Part shown: positions 1 through 8,667 of the stretch, one piece after another
Layout: every line of letters begins with the position of its first letter
Numbering within the stretch: the first letter of the stretch is position 1
Source: Shewanella vesiculosa
GTDB lineage: Bacteria > Pseudomonadota > Gammaproteobacteria > Enterobacterales > Shewanellaceae
Direction of reading: 5' to 3'
Assembly: GCF_021560015.1 (NCBI RefSeq)
Contig: NZ_CP073588.1
Span: forward strand, 3,642,501-3,706,500
DNA: 64,000 bases
Translations under genes and position numbers: made by a program
Notes under the pieces: generated by a model
What the model was told of the DNA's origin: nothing
The model's input: only the letters and a program-made list of their open reading frames with translations
Databases searched by the model: none

Positions 1-954
1 AAACTTACCGCGTGTGAGTAAAAAGTCACTGAGTTCGTCGGTAAGCGGATCACGTACTTGCTGACTAATGGGGGCTTTCGCGAGTAGCATATCGACTTTA
101 TTGAACTCGTCAGCTAATTCAGGAAATTGCTGTTGGCAAGCAGGAGTACTTTTACAGTCGCGCCATAATACATTTAAGCCACGTTCTATTGAGCTACCAA
201 TGGCGACAACACTTTGTTGCATGGGCACCACGCCATCTAATGTCACTGTCAATAGTGCTTCTGGATAGTGGCGCATATAAAGCTGTGCCATGCGTGTACC
301 ATAAGAAATGCCGTATAAATGCAGTTTTTGATAGCCTAAAAATTTGCGTACCGCTTCAAAGTCTTTTAATGCTGAGTTGCTACCGTATTGTGTGATGTCG
401 GCATCAATGTGGGCGAGGCATTTTTCGGTCATGGCAATCACATCGATATCGTCATCATTCATGCTGAGTAATTCAGTGGTGTCATCGTCACAAGATAGAA
501 TATTCGATTGGCCCGTGCCGCGTTGATCGATGAGTAAAATGTCGCGTTGCTGACGAACCTTTGACAACATACGATTAAAACCAGCTGCATTTTCAATCGC
601 TGATTGGCCAGGACCACCTGCGATGGCCAGTAAGGCTTCACCAGGATGAGTGTTTTTAATCGCTGGTAAAATAGCAAAATGAATGTCGATTCTCTTGCCA
701 TCAGTGAGCTTAGGATTTTCTAACACGCTGATTTTACCGCATTGAAGCTGCTCGTCTAAACCGTCTAAGTAACAAGCACTGGTTTTAGCAGCCGCTGCGA
801 GATTAACCTCTGGTGTGTCGGCATAGCTATAATTGGCGAGTAAAATACTTATAGCAGCAATAAACCAGCGGCTCGTAAGCGTTAGCGAATGGCATAAACC
901 AGGGCGGTTAATTCGCTCTGCTAAGGCTGTGTTGACAAACTTCCTGTTGATCAT
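1..954 (-). CDS. Secreted alpha/beta hydrolase, S33 (prolyl aminopeptidase/TAP-like), 3' end outside window
   Basis: The minus strand is open from an ATG at 954 to the window edge (318 codons, no stop), so the C-terminus is missing. The N-terminus has basic residues and then a hydrophobic stretch around residues 27-40, consistent with export. Family motifs visible are GGPGQS (oxyanion-hole region), DQRGTGQS, the nucleophile elbow GISYGTR, and LDGVVP, the pattern of S33 peptidases related to proline iminopeptidase and tripeptidyl aminopeptidase. The catalytic Asp and His would lie in the missing part. An AAAGGAAA ribosome site lies just upstream of the chosen start. The gene is divergent from the GntR-type regulator at 1049. 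Substrate cannot be read from sequence; peptide scavenging is the family expectation. Confidence 0.85.
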   Translation of the reverse strand, partial: MINRKFVNTALAERINRPGLCHSLTLTSRWFIAAISILLANYSYADTPEVNLAAAAKTSACYLDGLDEQLQCGKISVLENPKLTDGKRIDIHFAILPAIKNTHPGEALLAIAGGPGQSAIENAAGFNRMLSKVRQQRDILLIDQRGTGQSNILSCDDDTTELLSMNDDDIDVIAMTEKCLAHIDADITQYGSNSALKDFEAVRKFLGYQKLHLYGISYGTRMAQLYMRHYPEALLTVTLDGVVPMQQSVVAIGSSIERGLNVLWRDCKSTPACQQQFPELADEFNKVDMLLAKAPISQQVRDPLTDELSDFLLTRGKF

Positions 955-1048
955 CGGAACGTTTCCTTTTTGCATTTCATGACGATTATGATACCTTAGC
1001 ATCTAGTGTATGAGTGTATCAATGTATTAATACAGTTCCTAAAGGCTA

Positions 1049-1426
1049 ATGTTAGAATTATTAAATGTCAACCCCAGCAGTGGTGAACCCATTTATCGAC
1101 AGTTACACGATCAAATCGTGCGCTTAATTGTTGGCGGACAATTGCACCCTGAAGATGTGCTACCTTCGGTACGTCAACTTGCTGAGCATTTAGCCGTAAA
1201 CCCTATGACAGTGTCGCGGGCTATGCAGCAACTTGTCGACCAAGGTTGGGTTGAACGTCGTCGTGGCCAGCCATCACGTGTGGCAGCAAGAACGTCAGCC
1301 AATAGTGCTTCTGGTAGTAGTTTACTGGCACCGCAATTATCTGAGTTAGTTGAGCAAGCGCGCCAGTTAGGAGTCGATTATGACCAATTACAGCGTTTGC
1401 TGGCGCAATATTGGGATAAAGAATAG
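1049..1426 (+). CDS. GntR-family regulator, YtrA subfamily
   Basis: 125 aa. An N-terminal winged helix-turn-helix (about residues 10-80, with PIYRQLHDQIVRLI and LPSVRQLAEHLAVNPMTVSRA) is followed by only a short helical tail. That is the architecture of the YtrA subfamily, which lacks a large ligand-binding domain. An AAAGG site precedes the ATG by a few bases. The gene is followed after 54 bp by an ABC ATPase and its overlapping permease, the usual partners of YtrA regulators, so it probably represses this operon and responds to an envelope-acting compound. The inducer is unknown. Function is inferred from family and context. Confidence 0.9.
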   Translation: MLELLNVNPSSGEPIYRQLHDQIVRLIVGGQLHPEDVLPSVRQLAEHLAVNPMTVSRAMQQLVDQGWVERRRGQPSRVAARTSANSASGSSLLAPQLSELVEQARQLGVDYDQLQRLLAQYWDKE

Positions 1427-1480
1427 CAGCAACACAGTTCATTCATTTTATCGTTAAGGATATTATCTAGGAAGTCGACA

Positions 1481-2350
1481 ATGGAATCCGAACAACAACC
1501 CATTTTACGTTTTAATCATGTGAGCAAAACTTTTGCCGTCAAAGATAAATTGGCAGCAGGACATACAGTATTATCCGATCTATCGATAACACTTTATCCT
1601 GGGATGGTGGTCGGATTATTAGGCCAAAATGGTGCCGGTAAGTCGACACTAATGCGCTGTGCGTTAGGTATTATTGATATTGATCAAGGGGATATTTTAA
1701 CCTTAGGCGAAACGCCTGCCGCGTTATCTATTCAGGCAAAAGAACGTATTGGTTATGTACCACAGCAGCCTTTTGGTTATGAAGGTTTTACCATAGATAA
1801 AGCATTAGAACTGCATCGAAGCTTCTACCCAAACTGGGATATGACGCTTGAACAAGATTGGTTAGAGCGGTTCGATTTAGATGTCACCCAAGCGGTGCAA
1901 AAACTCTCGGTTGGGCAGCGTCAATCATTGGCCTTGATCATGGCCATGGCGTATCGCCCAAGTTTGTTATTACTCGATGAGCCCGTCGCCAGCCTTGACC
2001 CTATCGCCAGACGCAAGTTTATGAGCGACTTATTTGATCTCGCGCTTGATTCGGGTTCTGCTGTGTTATTTTCATCGCATATCACCTCTGACTTAGAACG
2101 CGTTGCCAGTCATGTTGCCCTGATTAAAAAAGGTCAACTAGTGCTGTTTAAAGAGATTGATGCCCTGCGAGAAGAGGTTAAATTACTCAGCATAAATGAC
2201 GGTACCACTTTACCATCAAGCTACAAAATTTTGAGTCAAAGCGGGCTAAATATGCTGGTGGACACGCAAGGCGACTCGACCGTCATCACGGGAGTGCAGA
2301 GTGCCAAGGCCGTTAATTTAGAACAGTTATTTATGGAGCTGCATCGATGA
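1481..2350 (+). CDS. ABC transporter ATP-binding protein
   Basis: 289 aa cytoplasmic ATPase. Walker A GQNGAGKST is at about residues 48-56, a Q-loop at about 95, an LSVGQ signature at about 142-146, and Walker B LLLLDEP at about 162-168. The region after residue 215 is a variable C-terminal extension typical of export-type ATPases. The stop codon overlaps the start of the downstream permease (ATGA), indicating translational coupling. It lies in the YtrA-regulated unit, so it probably powers an exporter or a resistance/sensing system of the CcmA/NatA type. Transported substrate unknown. Confidence 0.92.
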   Translation: MESEQQPILRFNHVSKTFAVKDKLAAGHTVLSDLSITLYPGMVVGLLGQNGAGKSTLMRCALGIIDIDQGDILTLGETPAALSIQAKERIGYVPQQPFGYEGFTIDKALELHRSFYPNWDMTLEQDWLERFDLDVTQAVQKLSVGQRQSLALIMAMAYRPSLLLLDEPVASLDPIARRKFMSDLFDLALDSGSAVLFSSHITSDLERVASHVALIKKGQLVLFKEIDALREEVKLLSINDGTTLPSSYKILSQSGLNMLVDTQGDSTVITGVQSAKAVNLEQLFMELHR

Positions 2351-3639
2351 GTTTGCAGCCGTTTAACCGTGGCAATAGCTTATGGCGTAAACCTTATCGT
2401 GGCATGCTGCGTTTATGGTTATATGACTTAGGCAGTGTCAGTTTTATTGCCACTGCAGGATTAGGCTTAGTGTTAGGACTGTTGTGCTTTATCAGCGGTA
2501 AAACTGAAGTTGTCAGCCTGGTTTTTTCAATGGCTACTGTGTCTACAGCAGCAGCAATCGCGTGGCAGCTAAATCGGTTATCAGCAACCGAGTTGACCGG
2601 TCTAATACCTGGTTATCAACAGCATGTACTCATACAAGCAGCGAGCATCGCGGCGGGCATGTTATTGATACAGCTATTAATCTGTATTAGTTTTTCTGCT
2701 TATGATGTCATCCCCAAATTACTCCTCGCCATTGTGGTCGGTTTACTGTTTGTGTGGGCTTGTTTATGGCGCAGTAACAGTTTTCATTTATCATTTTTGT
2801 TATTCATAGCGGTACCCTTATTAGATAGGTTAGTGCTCACCATACCGACGTGGATAATGCTGATTATGGTTGCGATACTGTCTTATCATGTTATTGACTT
2901 GTGTCGGCGCTTAAGCTGGAATAGAGAATCGCGTGTGGTGTACCTCAACGCCGTGCAAATGGGCTGGATGTGGTTGCCAAGCATAAAAGGTTTTACTTGG
3001 ATTACCCGCTTTGAACGTTTTTTCCACCCGATGAATTTTTTCATTGGTCCTGTGCTGGCGGTAATGATGTTGTGCTTGCCAATTATCGCTCTTGGATTGA
3101 TGTTGTTATCGTGGTTGTTTGAGATTAATTTGCCAACATTATTTTTATTGGCACAATTTTCAGTGCTCAGTTGCTCCATCGTTCATTGGAGCCGAATTCA
3201 ACGTTGGCGCGCGGCAGAAACCTTGTTTTTACTACCTTGTTATAGTGGCCTGAACGGATTGCGTGATGCATTTTATCGAAGCCAATATCGTTTTATTGTG
3301 GTTTTGGTGATGATGGTCAGTGCGCTAGGGCTAGTAAAATGGCTTATTGAGCCACAAATAACTCTGCCGTTTGTGGCTCATTTAGGGTTAAGTACTTTTT
3401 GGGGCAGTGCCATTATGCTCGGTGCTGGCTCGGCTTGTCGTAACAGCTATCAAGCGACTGCGGCAATGCTGATTGTATTGATACACTCCATTCTGGTGTC
3501 ACTGAGCTTTGCCGCCTTAAGGGACGGCGACAGCTTGACGATGTGGCTGCTTATTGATATTCCGCTAGTGGTCATCGGTATACTTGCACTAGTGTGGGGT
3601 AAGAGTCAGTTATGGAAAAATGGCATTAGTGCAGCTTAA
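2347..3639 (+). CDS. ABC transporter permease-like membrane protein
   Basis: 430 aa and strongly hydrophobic, with about a dozen predicted membrane segments spread over the whole length and short charged loops (for example around residues 185-230 and 275-305). It starts within the stop codon of the ATPase gene, the classic arrangement for a transporter pair. I recognise no sharper family motif. The size suits a full-length permease that pairs with a homodimeric ATPase. It is the last gene of the GntR/YtrA-ABC unit. The next gene begins after 129 bp with its own upstream region. Confidence 0.8.
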   Translation: MSLQPFNRGNSLWRKPYRGMLRLWLYDLGSVSFIATAGLGLVLGLLCFISGKTEVVSLVFSMATVSTAAAIAWQLNRLSATELTGLIPGYQQHVLIQAASIAAGMLLIQLLICISFSAYDVIPKLLLAIVVGLLFVWACLWRSNSFHLSFLLFIAVPLLDRLVLTIPTWIMLIMVAILSYHVIDLCRRLSWNRESRVVYLNAVQMGWMWLPSIKGFTWITRFERFFHPMNFFIGPVLAVMMLCLPIIALGLMLLSWLFEINLPTLFLLAQFSVLSCSIVHWSRIQRWRAAETLFLLPCYSGLNGLRDAFYRSQYRFIVVLVMMVSALGLVKWLIEPQITLPFVAHLGLSTFWGSAIMLGAGSACRNSYQATAAMLIVLIHSILVSLSFAALRDGDSLTMWLLIDIPLVVIGILALVWGKSQLWKNGISAA

Positions 3640-3768
3640 CAGCAGGTCTAATTTTAGTCCGAACGTGACGTTAAGCTCAAAAATAGAGCAAAAGCTCTTA
3701 TGGTTTGTGGCCGCTTAATGTAGAATGCGAAAAGCGGAACACCTGTAAGCTAAAAAGGCCACAGCCAT

Positions 3769-5562
3769 ATGTCATTAGATCAATACCACGTAGTCCAACT
3801 TCTGCAGCAACAAGGTCAGTCTCTAGGTCAGAATATCGCCCTTGAAGGCTTTGATATGCCGGCCCCTTGGCACACTGTCTCTTGGAGTGCATTTAATACA
3901 ATCACCGACTCAGTCGCACAGTTGTTAATTGAATTTGGCTTACAAGTACAAGACAAGGTGGTTATTTTAGCCCAAAACTGCCCACAGTGGACTTGTGCTG
4001 ATATTGGCGCCCTAAAAGCGCGCAATGTGGTCGTGCCTGTGTATCCCACCAGTACTATCGATCAAGCGGTGTTTATTGTTAATGATGCTCAAGCTAAATT
4101 AATTTTTGCCGGTAACCAACAGCAATACGACATGGCATGTACCATTGCTGCTCAAGCAGACTGCGTAGAGCATATTGTGGTGTTTGATGCGAATGTGACC
4201 CTGAATGCCGATAATCATGTGTATTTTGATCAGGTATTAGCGGCGCAATTTAATCCGCTGATTAACGCAGAACTCAATACCAGGCTTTCCAATAGCAACC
4301 TAGATGACTTATTAACGCTGATTTATACCTCTGGCACCACAGGTAACCCTAAAGGTGTGATGTTGGACTACCGTAATTTTGCCTCAATGATCAATCAACA
4401 TGACAGTAAGTTACCTTTTACAGCGGGTGATGTGTCGTTGGCATTTTTACCGCTGAGCCATGTATTTGAACGCGGTTGGAGCATGTATGTATTGTGTCGC
4501 GGCGGCCATAATGTCTATCTAAACGACACGAATCGAATTAAAGAAGCCCTCGTTGCGGTAAAACCTCATACCTTATGTGTTGTGCCGCGATTTTTAGAGA
4601 AAATATACAGCGCAGTACACGATAAAGTCGGCCAAGCCTCTAAACCAAGGCAAGCTCTGTTTGCCTGGGCGATGAGAGTAGGCAAACGTCAATTTGACGT
4701 TAGCCAAGGCCGTGCTGCAGGAAGTTTGTGGTTAAGTGCACAGTGGCAGCTGGCTAACAAGCTGGTTTACAGTAAGCTACAGCAAGTGCTGGGTGGCAGG
4801 TTAAAGTTTATGCCTGTTGGCGGTGCAGCTCTCGATGTGAATGTGGGCAGCTTTTTTCACAGCATTGATGTGCCGGTATTGTGTGGTTATGGCATGACAG
4901 AGACCAGCGCCACAGTAACTTGTAACACCTTAGATAATCGCGTATCGGGATCGAACGGCAAGCCACTCGATGCCATGCAAATTAAGCTAGGCAAAGATGA
5001 TGAAATCTTAGTGCGTGGCGACACTGTGATGCGCGGTTATTACAATCGACCACAAGATACAGCTGAAGCCTTTGAAGATGGTTGGTTAAAAACCGGTGAT
5101 GCAGGGCGTATTGATGAGCAAGGTAACTTATATATTACCGATCGTATTAAAGAATTAATGAAAACCTCGAACGGTAAATACATAGCACCGCAGCGAGTTG
5201 AAGGTAAGGTGGCTTGTTGTCCGTTTATCGAACAAGTCGCCATTGTTGCCGATGCGCGTAATTATGTATCTGCCCTCATTGTGCCAGCATTTGAAGCATT
5301 AAATACTTGGGCTAAAGCCCAAGGTATTCATGTTGAAAACCCAATTGAGTTATTACGTCACTCACAAGTGGTGGCTCATTTCGAGCAGCGATTAATTGAG
5401 TTGCAGCATGAGCTAGCTGGGTTTGAAAAAATCAAAAAATTCACCTTATTACATGAAGCATTTTCAATGGAGTCTGGACTCATTACGCCAACATTAAAGC
5501 TGCGTCGTAAAATGATTTACAGCAAATATCATAGTGAAATTAATGCCATGTACGGGCAGTAA
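3769..5562 (+). CDS. AMP-dependent long-chain acyl-CoA synthetase
   Basis: 597 aa adenylate-forming enzyme expected to activate a fatty acid to acyl-AMP and then acyl-CoA. The phosphate-binding loop YTSGTTGNPKG is at about residues 186-196. A GYGMTETSA motif lies near 375, and the hinge region KTGDAGRID near 442 is followed by ITDRIKELMKTSNGKYIAP, which is typical of the bacterial FAA1/LC-FACS group. Length and motifs are complete. The gene sits between its own upstream region and a strong terminator at 5585, so it is probably monocistronic. Chain-length preference cannot be read. A role in beta-oxidation or in recycling exogenous fatty acids is the usual one. Confidence 0.93.
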   Translation: MSLDQYHVVQLLQQQGQSLGQNIALEGFDMPAPWHTVSWSAFNTITDSVAQLLIEFGLQVQDKVVILAQNCPQWTCADIGALKARNVVVPVYPTSTIDQAVFIVNDAQAKLIFAGNQQQYDMACTIAAQADCVEHIVVFDANVTLNADNHVYFDQVLAAQFNPLINAELNTRLSNSNLDDLLTLIYTSGTTGNPKGVMLDYRNFASMINQHDSKLPFTAGDVSLAFLPLSHVFERGWSMYVLCRGGHNVYLNDTNRIKEALVAVKPHTLCVVPRFLEKIYSAVHDKVGQASKPRQALFAWAMRVGKRQFDVSQGRAAGSLWLSAQWQLANKLVYSKLQQVLGGRLKFMPVGGAALDVNVGSFFHSIDVPVLCGYGMTETSATVTCNTLDNRVSGSNGKPLDAMQIKLGKDDEILVRGDTVMRGYYNRPQDTAEAFEDGWLKTGDAGRIDEQGNLYITDRIKELMKTSNGKYIAPQRVEGKVACCPFIEQVAIVADARNYVSALIVPAFEALNTWAKAQGIHVENPIELLRHSQVVAHFEQRLIELQHELAGFEKIKKFTLLHEAFSMESGLITPTLKLRRKMIYSKYHSEINAMYGQ

Positions 5563-5584
5563 TTAATTATCAATAATAATCCTA

Positions 5585-5608
5585 AAGGACGCACTAGCGT
5601 CCTTTTTT
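5585..5608 (+). terminator. Rho-independent terminator after acyl-CoA synthetase
   Basis: AAGGACGC and GCGTCCTT form an 8-bp stem around a 4-base loop, followed by a T-run. It lies 22 bp after the synthetase stop codon and separates that gene from the hypothetical pair. Confidence 0.9.
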
Positions 5609-5687
5609 GTAATACTTAGTGATAATTGCCAGTATTTTCAGTAGCGGTACAATGCCATTCTTAAAATGAGGCAACATAGAGGGAACT

Positions 5688-6638
5688 ATGGAAATTATCA
5701 CGGTAAATGGAAAGCCTGTTTTTAGGTCTAGCACTCAGTCTTTTTATGGCAATCAATTTAGCCAGAAAGTGTTGGCTAATATCGATACAAAAACTCTTTT
5801 TAAAAAAATTGATGCGATACCAGGGCTTGCGGGCGCAGGAATCGTTTATATTGATAGCAAGTACAACATTATTGAATTAAGAAAATTCGAACCTGTTTGC
5901 CAACTAAATCCGATTAAAATCGTTCTAAGGGAGCCGCCTCAATTAATGAGTCAGGCTGAGTTTGCCTCCCATTTAAAAGGTAGCCAAGGTAATATCCGTG
6001 AATCTAAATTAGTTGGTGAATTGGGAAATGCTGCTTGGAGTTGTGGGACTGCAATGGTTGGTTGGTTTGTAATTGCAACTAGTACCGTATCGATTCCCTT
6101 AACTGGTGGATTAAGCACTGCAATTACTTACCTTGCTTCAGCTGCTACAATTGCTGGTACCTTACAATGTATTAATGGTGTTGTTAGGGGCACAAATGAA
6201 TTTATTGCACCTGAAAGAAATGATTATTTAGATAATCAAGAATGGTATGAAAACGCAACAATGGCAGTAGATTTAGTGTCGTTAGCGGGTGCTTCTGCTT
6301 CTGCTTTTGTAACAATCAAAACAATTAAGATTATGCAGGCAAATAGTGGAAGATCGACTTTAGATATGCTTAAGAGTTTGTCAAGACCAGAGCAAAGAAG
6401 GTTGAATAACGAAATAATTAGAGCCAATATACCAGGAGTATCCAACAAAATTTTGAAAAGTATAAGAAAAAGACCCGGATATAAATCCTATTCAACAAAA
6501 CACATAACAGCATCTTTCCGGCTTCAGATAGTCGATGCTGTAGGTGCTTCTATGAGCTTTACTGGTAGTGTTTCATCCGGAACATTAAGATCTTTAGCAG
6601 TAGCCGTAGGTATTTATGAGGAGTTTCCTCCAGAATGA
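5688..6638 (+). CDS. Hypothetical protein with hydrophobic core; candidate membrane-acting toxin
   Basis: 316 aa. A GAGGGA ribosome site precedes the ATG. I recognise no enzymatic motif. Residues 1-105 look globular and soluble with no signal peptide. Residues about 113-165 form a long Gly/Ala/Ser/Thr-rich hydrophobic stretch, and about 191-213 form a second one. The C-terminal third is basic (many Lys/Arg). Soluble head plus amphipathic or hydrophobic core is seen in pore-forming bacterial effectors. The stop overlaps the start of a small polytopic membrane protein, the usual layout of effector and immunity genes. Proteins of this kind are sometimes labelled 'NAD synthetase' in databases; nothing here supports that (no SGGxDS P-loop). 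AT-richness differs from the flanking core genes. The toxin role is inference only. Confidence 0.6.
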   Translation: MEIITVNGKPVFRSSTQSFYGNQFSQKVLANIDTKTLFKKIDAIPGLAGAGIVYIDSKYNIIELRKFEPVCQLNPIKIVLREPPQLMSQAEFASHLKGSQGNIRESKLVGELGNAAWSCGTAMVGWFVIATSTVSIPLTGGLSTAITYLASAATIAGTLQCINGVVRGTNEFIAPERNDYLDNQEWYENATMAVDLVSLAGASASAFVTIKTIKIMQANSGRSTLDMLKSLSRPEQRRLNNEIIRANIPGVSNKILKSIRKRPGYKSYSTKHITASFRLQIVDAVGASMSFTGSVSSGTLRSLAVAVGIYEEFPPE

Positions 6639-7153
6639 GTAATGATATTACAAAGGATGAATCTGTTGGTCTTTTCTCTTATGCCAAAGGAATGATCATT
6701 TTTCTCATGGCGTCTTTATTAATGACAGTTTCAATTGCTTTGATTCTATCATTTTCTATTCACGAGTATTTTTCACTAAGTCCTGAAATAATGCTCGTTA
6801 TATTATGTTTTGCAACAATATACTTTTTTGTTGTCAATTTTCGAGTTGTGAGAGGTTCATTCCGAGCTGTGAAGATATTAAAATATACATTATATATTTT
6901 AATTTTTTTCTTTTTACCTTCCATGTTTATGCGCAGTTTTGAGATTACTTCCATTGCTGTAAACTTTATTTGTTTAACTTTTCCAATACTATCAATATGG
7001 ATTATACAAAGTAGTATATATCTCGCTTTTGTTAAAAAGCAGCATGATGCAGTCCAAAATTGGAAGAATATACAGGCTGAGGCTGATATTGTCGTTGCAC
7101 AACAGCGAAAATCTGCAGAGGTTATCGACGCCAGTAAGGATTCTATAAACTAA
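6635..7153 (+). CDS. Small polytopic membrane protein; candidate immunity partner
   Basis: 172 aa. Four hydrophobic segments are visible (about residues 20-42, 52-70, 83-98 and 106-131), followed by a charged, probably cytoplasmic, helical tail rich in Gln, Ala and Lys. The start ATG overlaps the TGA of the preceding gene, implying translational coupling and co-evolution of the two products. The DNA is strikingly AT-rich compared with neighbours, suggesting horizontal origin. I recognise no family. By position and topology it could protect the membrane against the upstream protein. The alternative is simply an uncharacterised two-gene membrane system. Confidence 0.6.
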   Translation: MSNDITKDESVGLFSYAKGMIIFLMASLLMTVSIALILSFSIHEYFSLSPEIMLVILCFATIYFFVVNFRVVRGSFRAVKILKYTLYILIFFFLPSMFMRSFEITSIAVNFICLTFPILSIWIIQSSIYLAFVKKQHDAVQNWKNIQAEADIVVAQQRKSAEVIDASKDSIN

Positions 7154-7322
7154 AATAATATAGTGGTCTGTCCCCCGGTACTTTCCTTGCATTCCCCATA
7201 ATTCCTTCGCAATACAGACTTTTTTAATGACCTCGAGTGAGATGTGTCGTTAGAATGGGCTAATGACATTTGTTCAACGAACAAAACGTCAATGGACTCA
7301 AAATAATAATAAAGGATTCTTT

Positions 7323-7730
7323 GTGACAGACACTCAATTTAGCATGACCCTCAAACCGCGCTTTTGTGAAACCGACGCATTAGGACACATTAACAACACG
7401 GTTATTCCTGTGTGGTTTGAAGCGGCTCGTGAGCCCATTTTTGAAATCGTAAATCCAGGCCAAGATTTAACTAAGTGGAACATGATCATTGCTGGTTTTA
7501 CTGTCGCCTTTACCGCGCCAACGTATTATGGCGCGGAAGTTATGGTTAAAACGCATATTAGCCGTTTAGGCAATAGCAGCTTCGATATATTACAAAGCTG
7601 TTGGCAGCAAGGTAAAAAAACCGCTGAAGCGACCACCACCATGGTTCACTACAATTACCAAACTGAAAAAAGCGAGCCACTTGCTGAGCTTGTACGTCAG
7701 CAATTGGCAGCGTTAACGGGTCCGGTTTAA
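7323..7730 (+). CDS. Acyl-CoA thioesterase (4HBT hot-dog)
   Basis: I place the start at the GTG at 7323 because an AAAGGA site lies about 6 bases upstream. An in-frame ATG 60 bp earlier would add 20 residues unlike the family. The 135 aa product starts with the hot-dog pattern: PRFCETDALGHINNTVIPVWFEAAR carries the Asp of the YbgC/FadM-type 4-hydroxybenzoyl-CoA thioesterase active site, and later beta strands complete one hot-dog fold. Expected role is hydrolysis of short or medium acyl-CoA in the cytoplasm. It faces a GNAT protein and a second thioesterase on the other strand. Confidence 0.88.
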   Translation: MTDTQFSMTLKPRFCETDALGHINNTVIPVWFEAAREPIFEIVNPGQDLTKWNMIIAGFTVAFTAPTYYGAEVMVKTHISRLGNSSFDILQSCWQQGKKTAEATTTMVHYNYQTEKSEPLAELVRQQLAALTGPV

Positions 7731-7770
7731 GGTGTTAATGAGCCATAATAACTTTAGGTAACATAAGGGC

Positions 7771-8028
7771 TTAACGTATAAATTTGACCACATAGCTGCA
7801 GCTGGTATTGATGTTAAAATTTTCCGTTTTAGCCCACGCCAGCCCAGTACGAACTAATTTTTCAGCAATACCTTGGCCGCGTAAAGCCGGTGGGACAAAG
7901 GTGCGCTGGAAATCGATACTTTGACCATCTAAGTGGTATTCGAGCACGGCTTCAGCCCCTTGAGTGACGACCACAAAACGATGTCGATCGACTTGATGTT
8001 GCACTGTTACAGCTTCTTGGTTGCTCAT
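7771..8028 (-). CDS. Small GNAT-like N-acetyltransferase (YjdJ type)
   Basis: 85 aa, the single-domain minimal GNAT fold. It contains the acetyl-CoA pyrophosphate-binding pattern PPALRGQGIAEKLV and ends with a SCSYV...FI segment as in YjdJ-like proteins. Targets of this small family are not established. It lies between two convergent thioesterase genes and shares orientation with the one at 8108, with 79 bp between them. Confidence 0.85.
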   Translation of the reverse strand: MSNQEAVTVQHQVDRHRFVVVTQGAEAVLEYHLDGQSIDFQRTFVPPALRGQGIAEKLVRTGLAWAKTENFNINTSCSYVVKFIR

Positions 8029-8107
8029 GGCTTGTTCTCTATTGTTATTGATTGCTGCATTGTTTAAGCAAGATTAATGTCGTTATGCATGCGGTTACAA
8101 AAGATCG

Positions 8108-8530
8108 TTATTCATGCAGCTTCAATGCGGCAAGTAATTCTGGGGTTAATTTGGCTTTTTGGTTTGTTTTGAAGTTAAACATCACCACTTTTGCCCAGCC
8201 GATAGTCGTAACAGCTTGCTGTGCTTTACTGAACACTGTGTAATGCATCACAAAGCGGTCTTGAGTGATGTCACTTATTTTTACGCCAACAATGATAGCG
8301 TCAGGAAAGGTCAGTGGGCGCTTAAAGCGGGCATTGGTTTCGCTTAATACTGGGCCTACTCCAGTGGTTTTTATATCGCCTAGTAGGTTAATTTGATTAA
8401 AGAAATCGAGACGCGCGGTTTCAAAGTACTTAAAATATACTGAGTTATTAACGTGTTGTAGAGCATCCATTTCACCCCATGCTACTTGAATGTCTGTGCT
8501 GATAGAATGTTGAGCTAAAAAGTCATTCAT
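8108..8530 (-). CDS. Acyl-CoA thioesterase (4HBT hot-dog)
   Basis: 140 aa, a second hot-dog protein. The N-terminal WGEMDALQHVNNSVYFKYFE matches the FadM/YbgC active-site helix with its Asp and HVNN. The rest fits a single 4HBT domain. It is only distantly similar to the thioesterase at 7323, so a recent duplication is unlikely. It is probably cytoplasmic, hydrolysing acyl-CoA thioesters, and may be transcribed with the GNAT gene downstream. Confidence 0.88.
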   Translation of the reverse strand: MNDFLAQHSISTDIQVAWGEMDALQHVNNSVYFKYFETARLDFFNQINLLGDIKTTGVGPVLSETNARFKRPLTFPDAIIVGVKISDITQDRFVMHYTVFSKAQQAVTTIGWAKVVMFNFKTNQKAKLTPELLAALKLHE

Positions 8531-8667
8531 GGCGGTTCTCTGTTGTGGATTAATAAATTAAACGCTTGTTTAAATTTCAACTGTTAATCTAACAGTCCGG
8601 ACGATGAACAACAAGGGACAGTGGCTATTACAGTAAGTATATCCAGTGAACTTATAAGGATTTCACC

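Noticed and set aside
459..701. 80-aa minus-strand frame inside the S33 peptidase
   Set aside because: Lies in another frame of a clear peptidase gene that shows intact motifs.
3670..3700. Small GAGCAAAAGCTC hairpin before the acyl-CoA synthetase
   Set aside because: Short stem without a T-run; probably chance within an untranslated region.
6236..6448. Reverse-strand frames inside the AT-rich pair
   Set aside because: They lack ribosome sites and oppose the coupled plus-strand genes.
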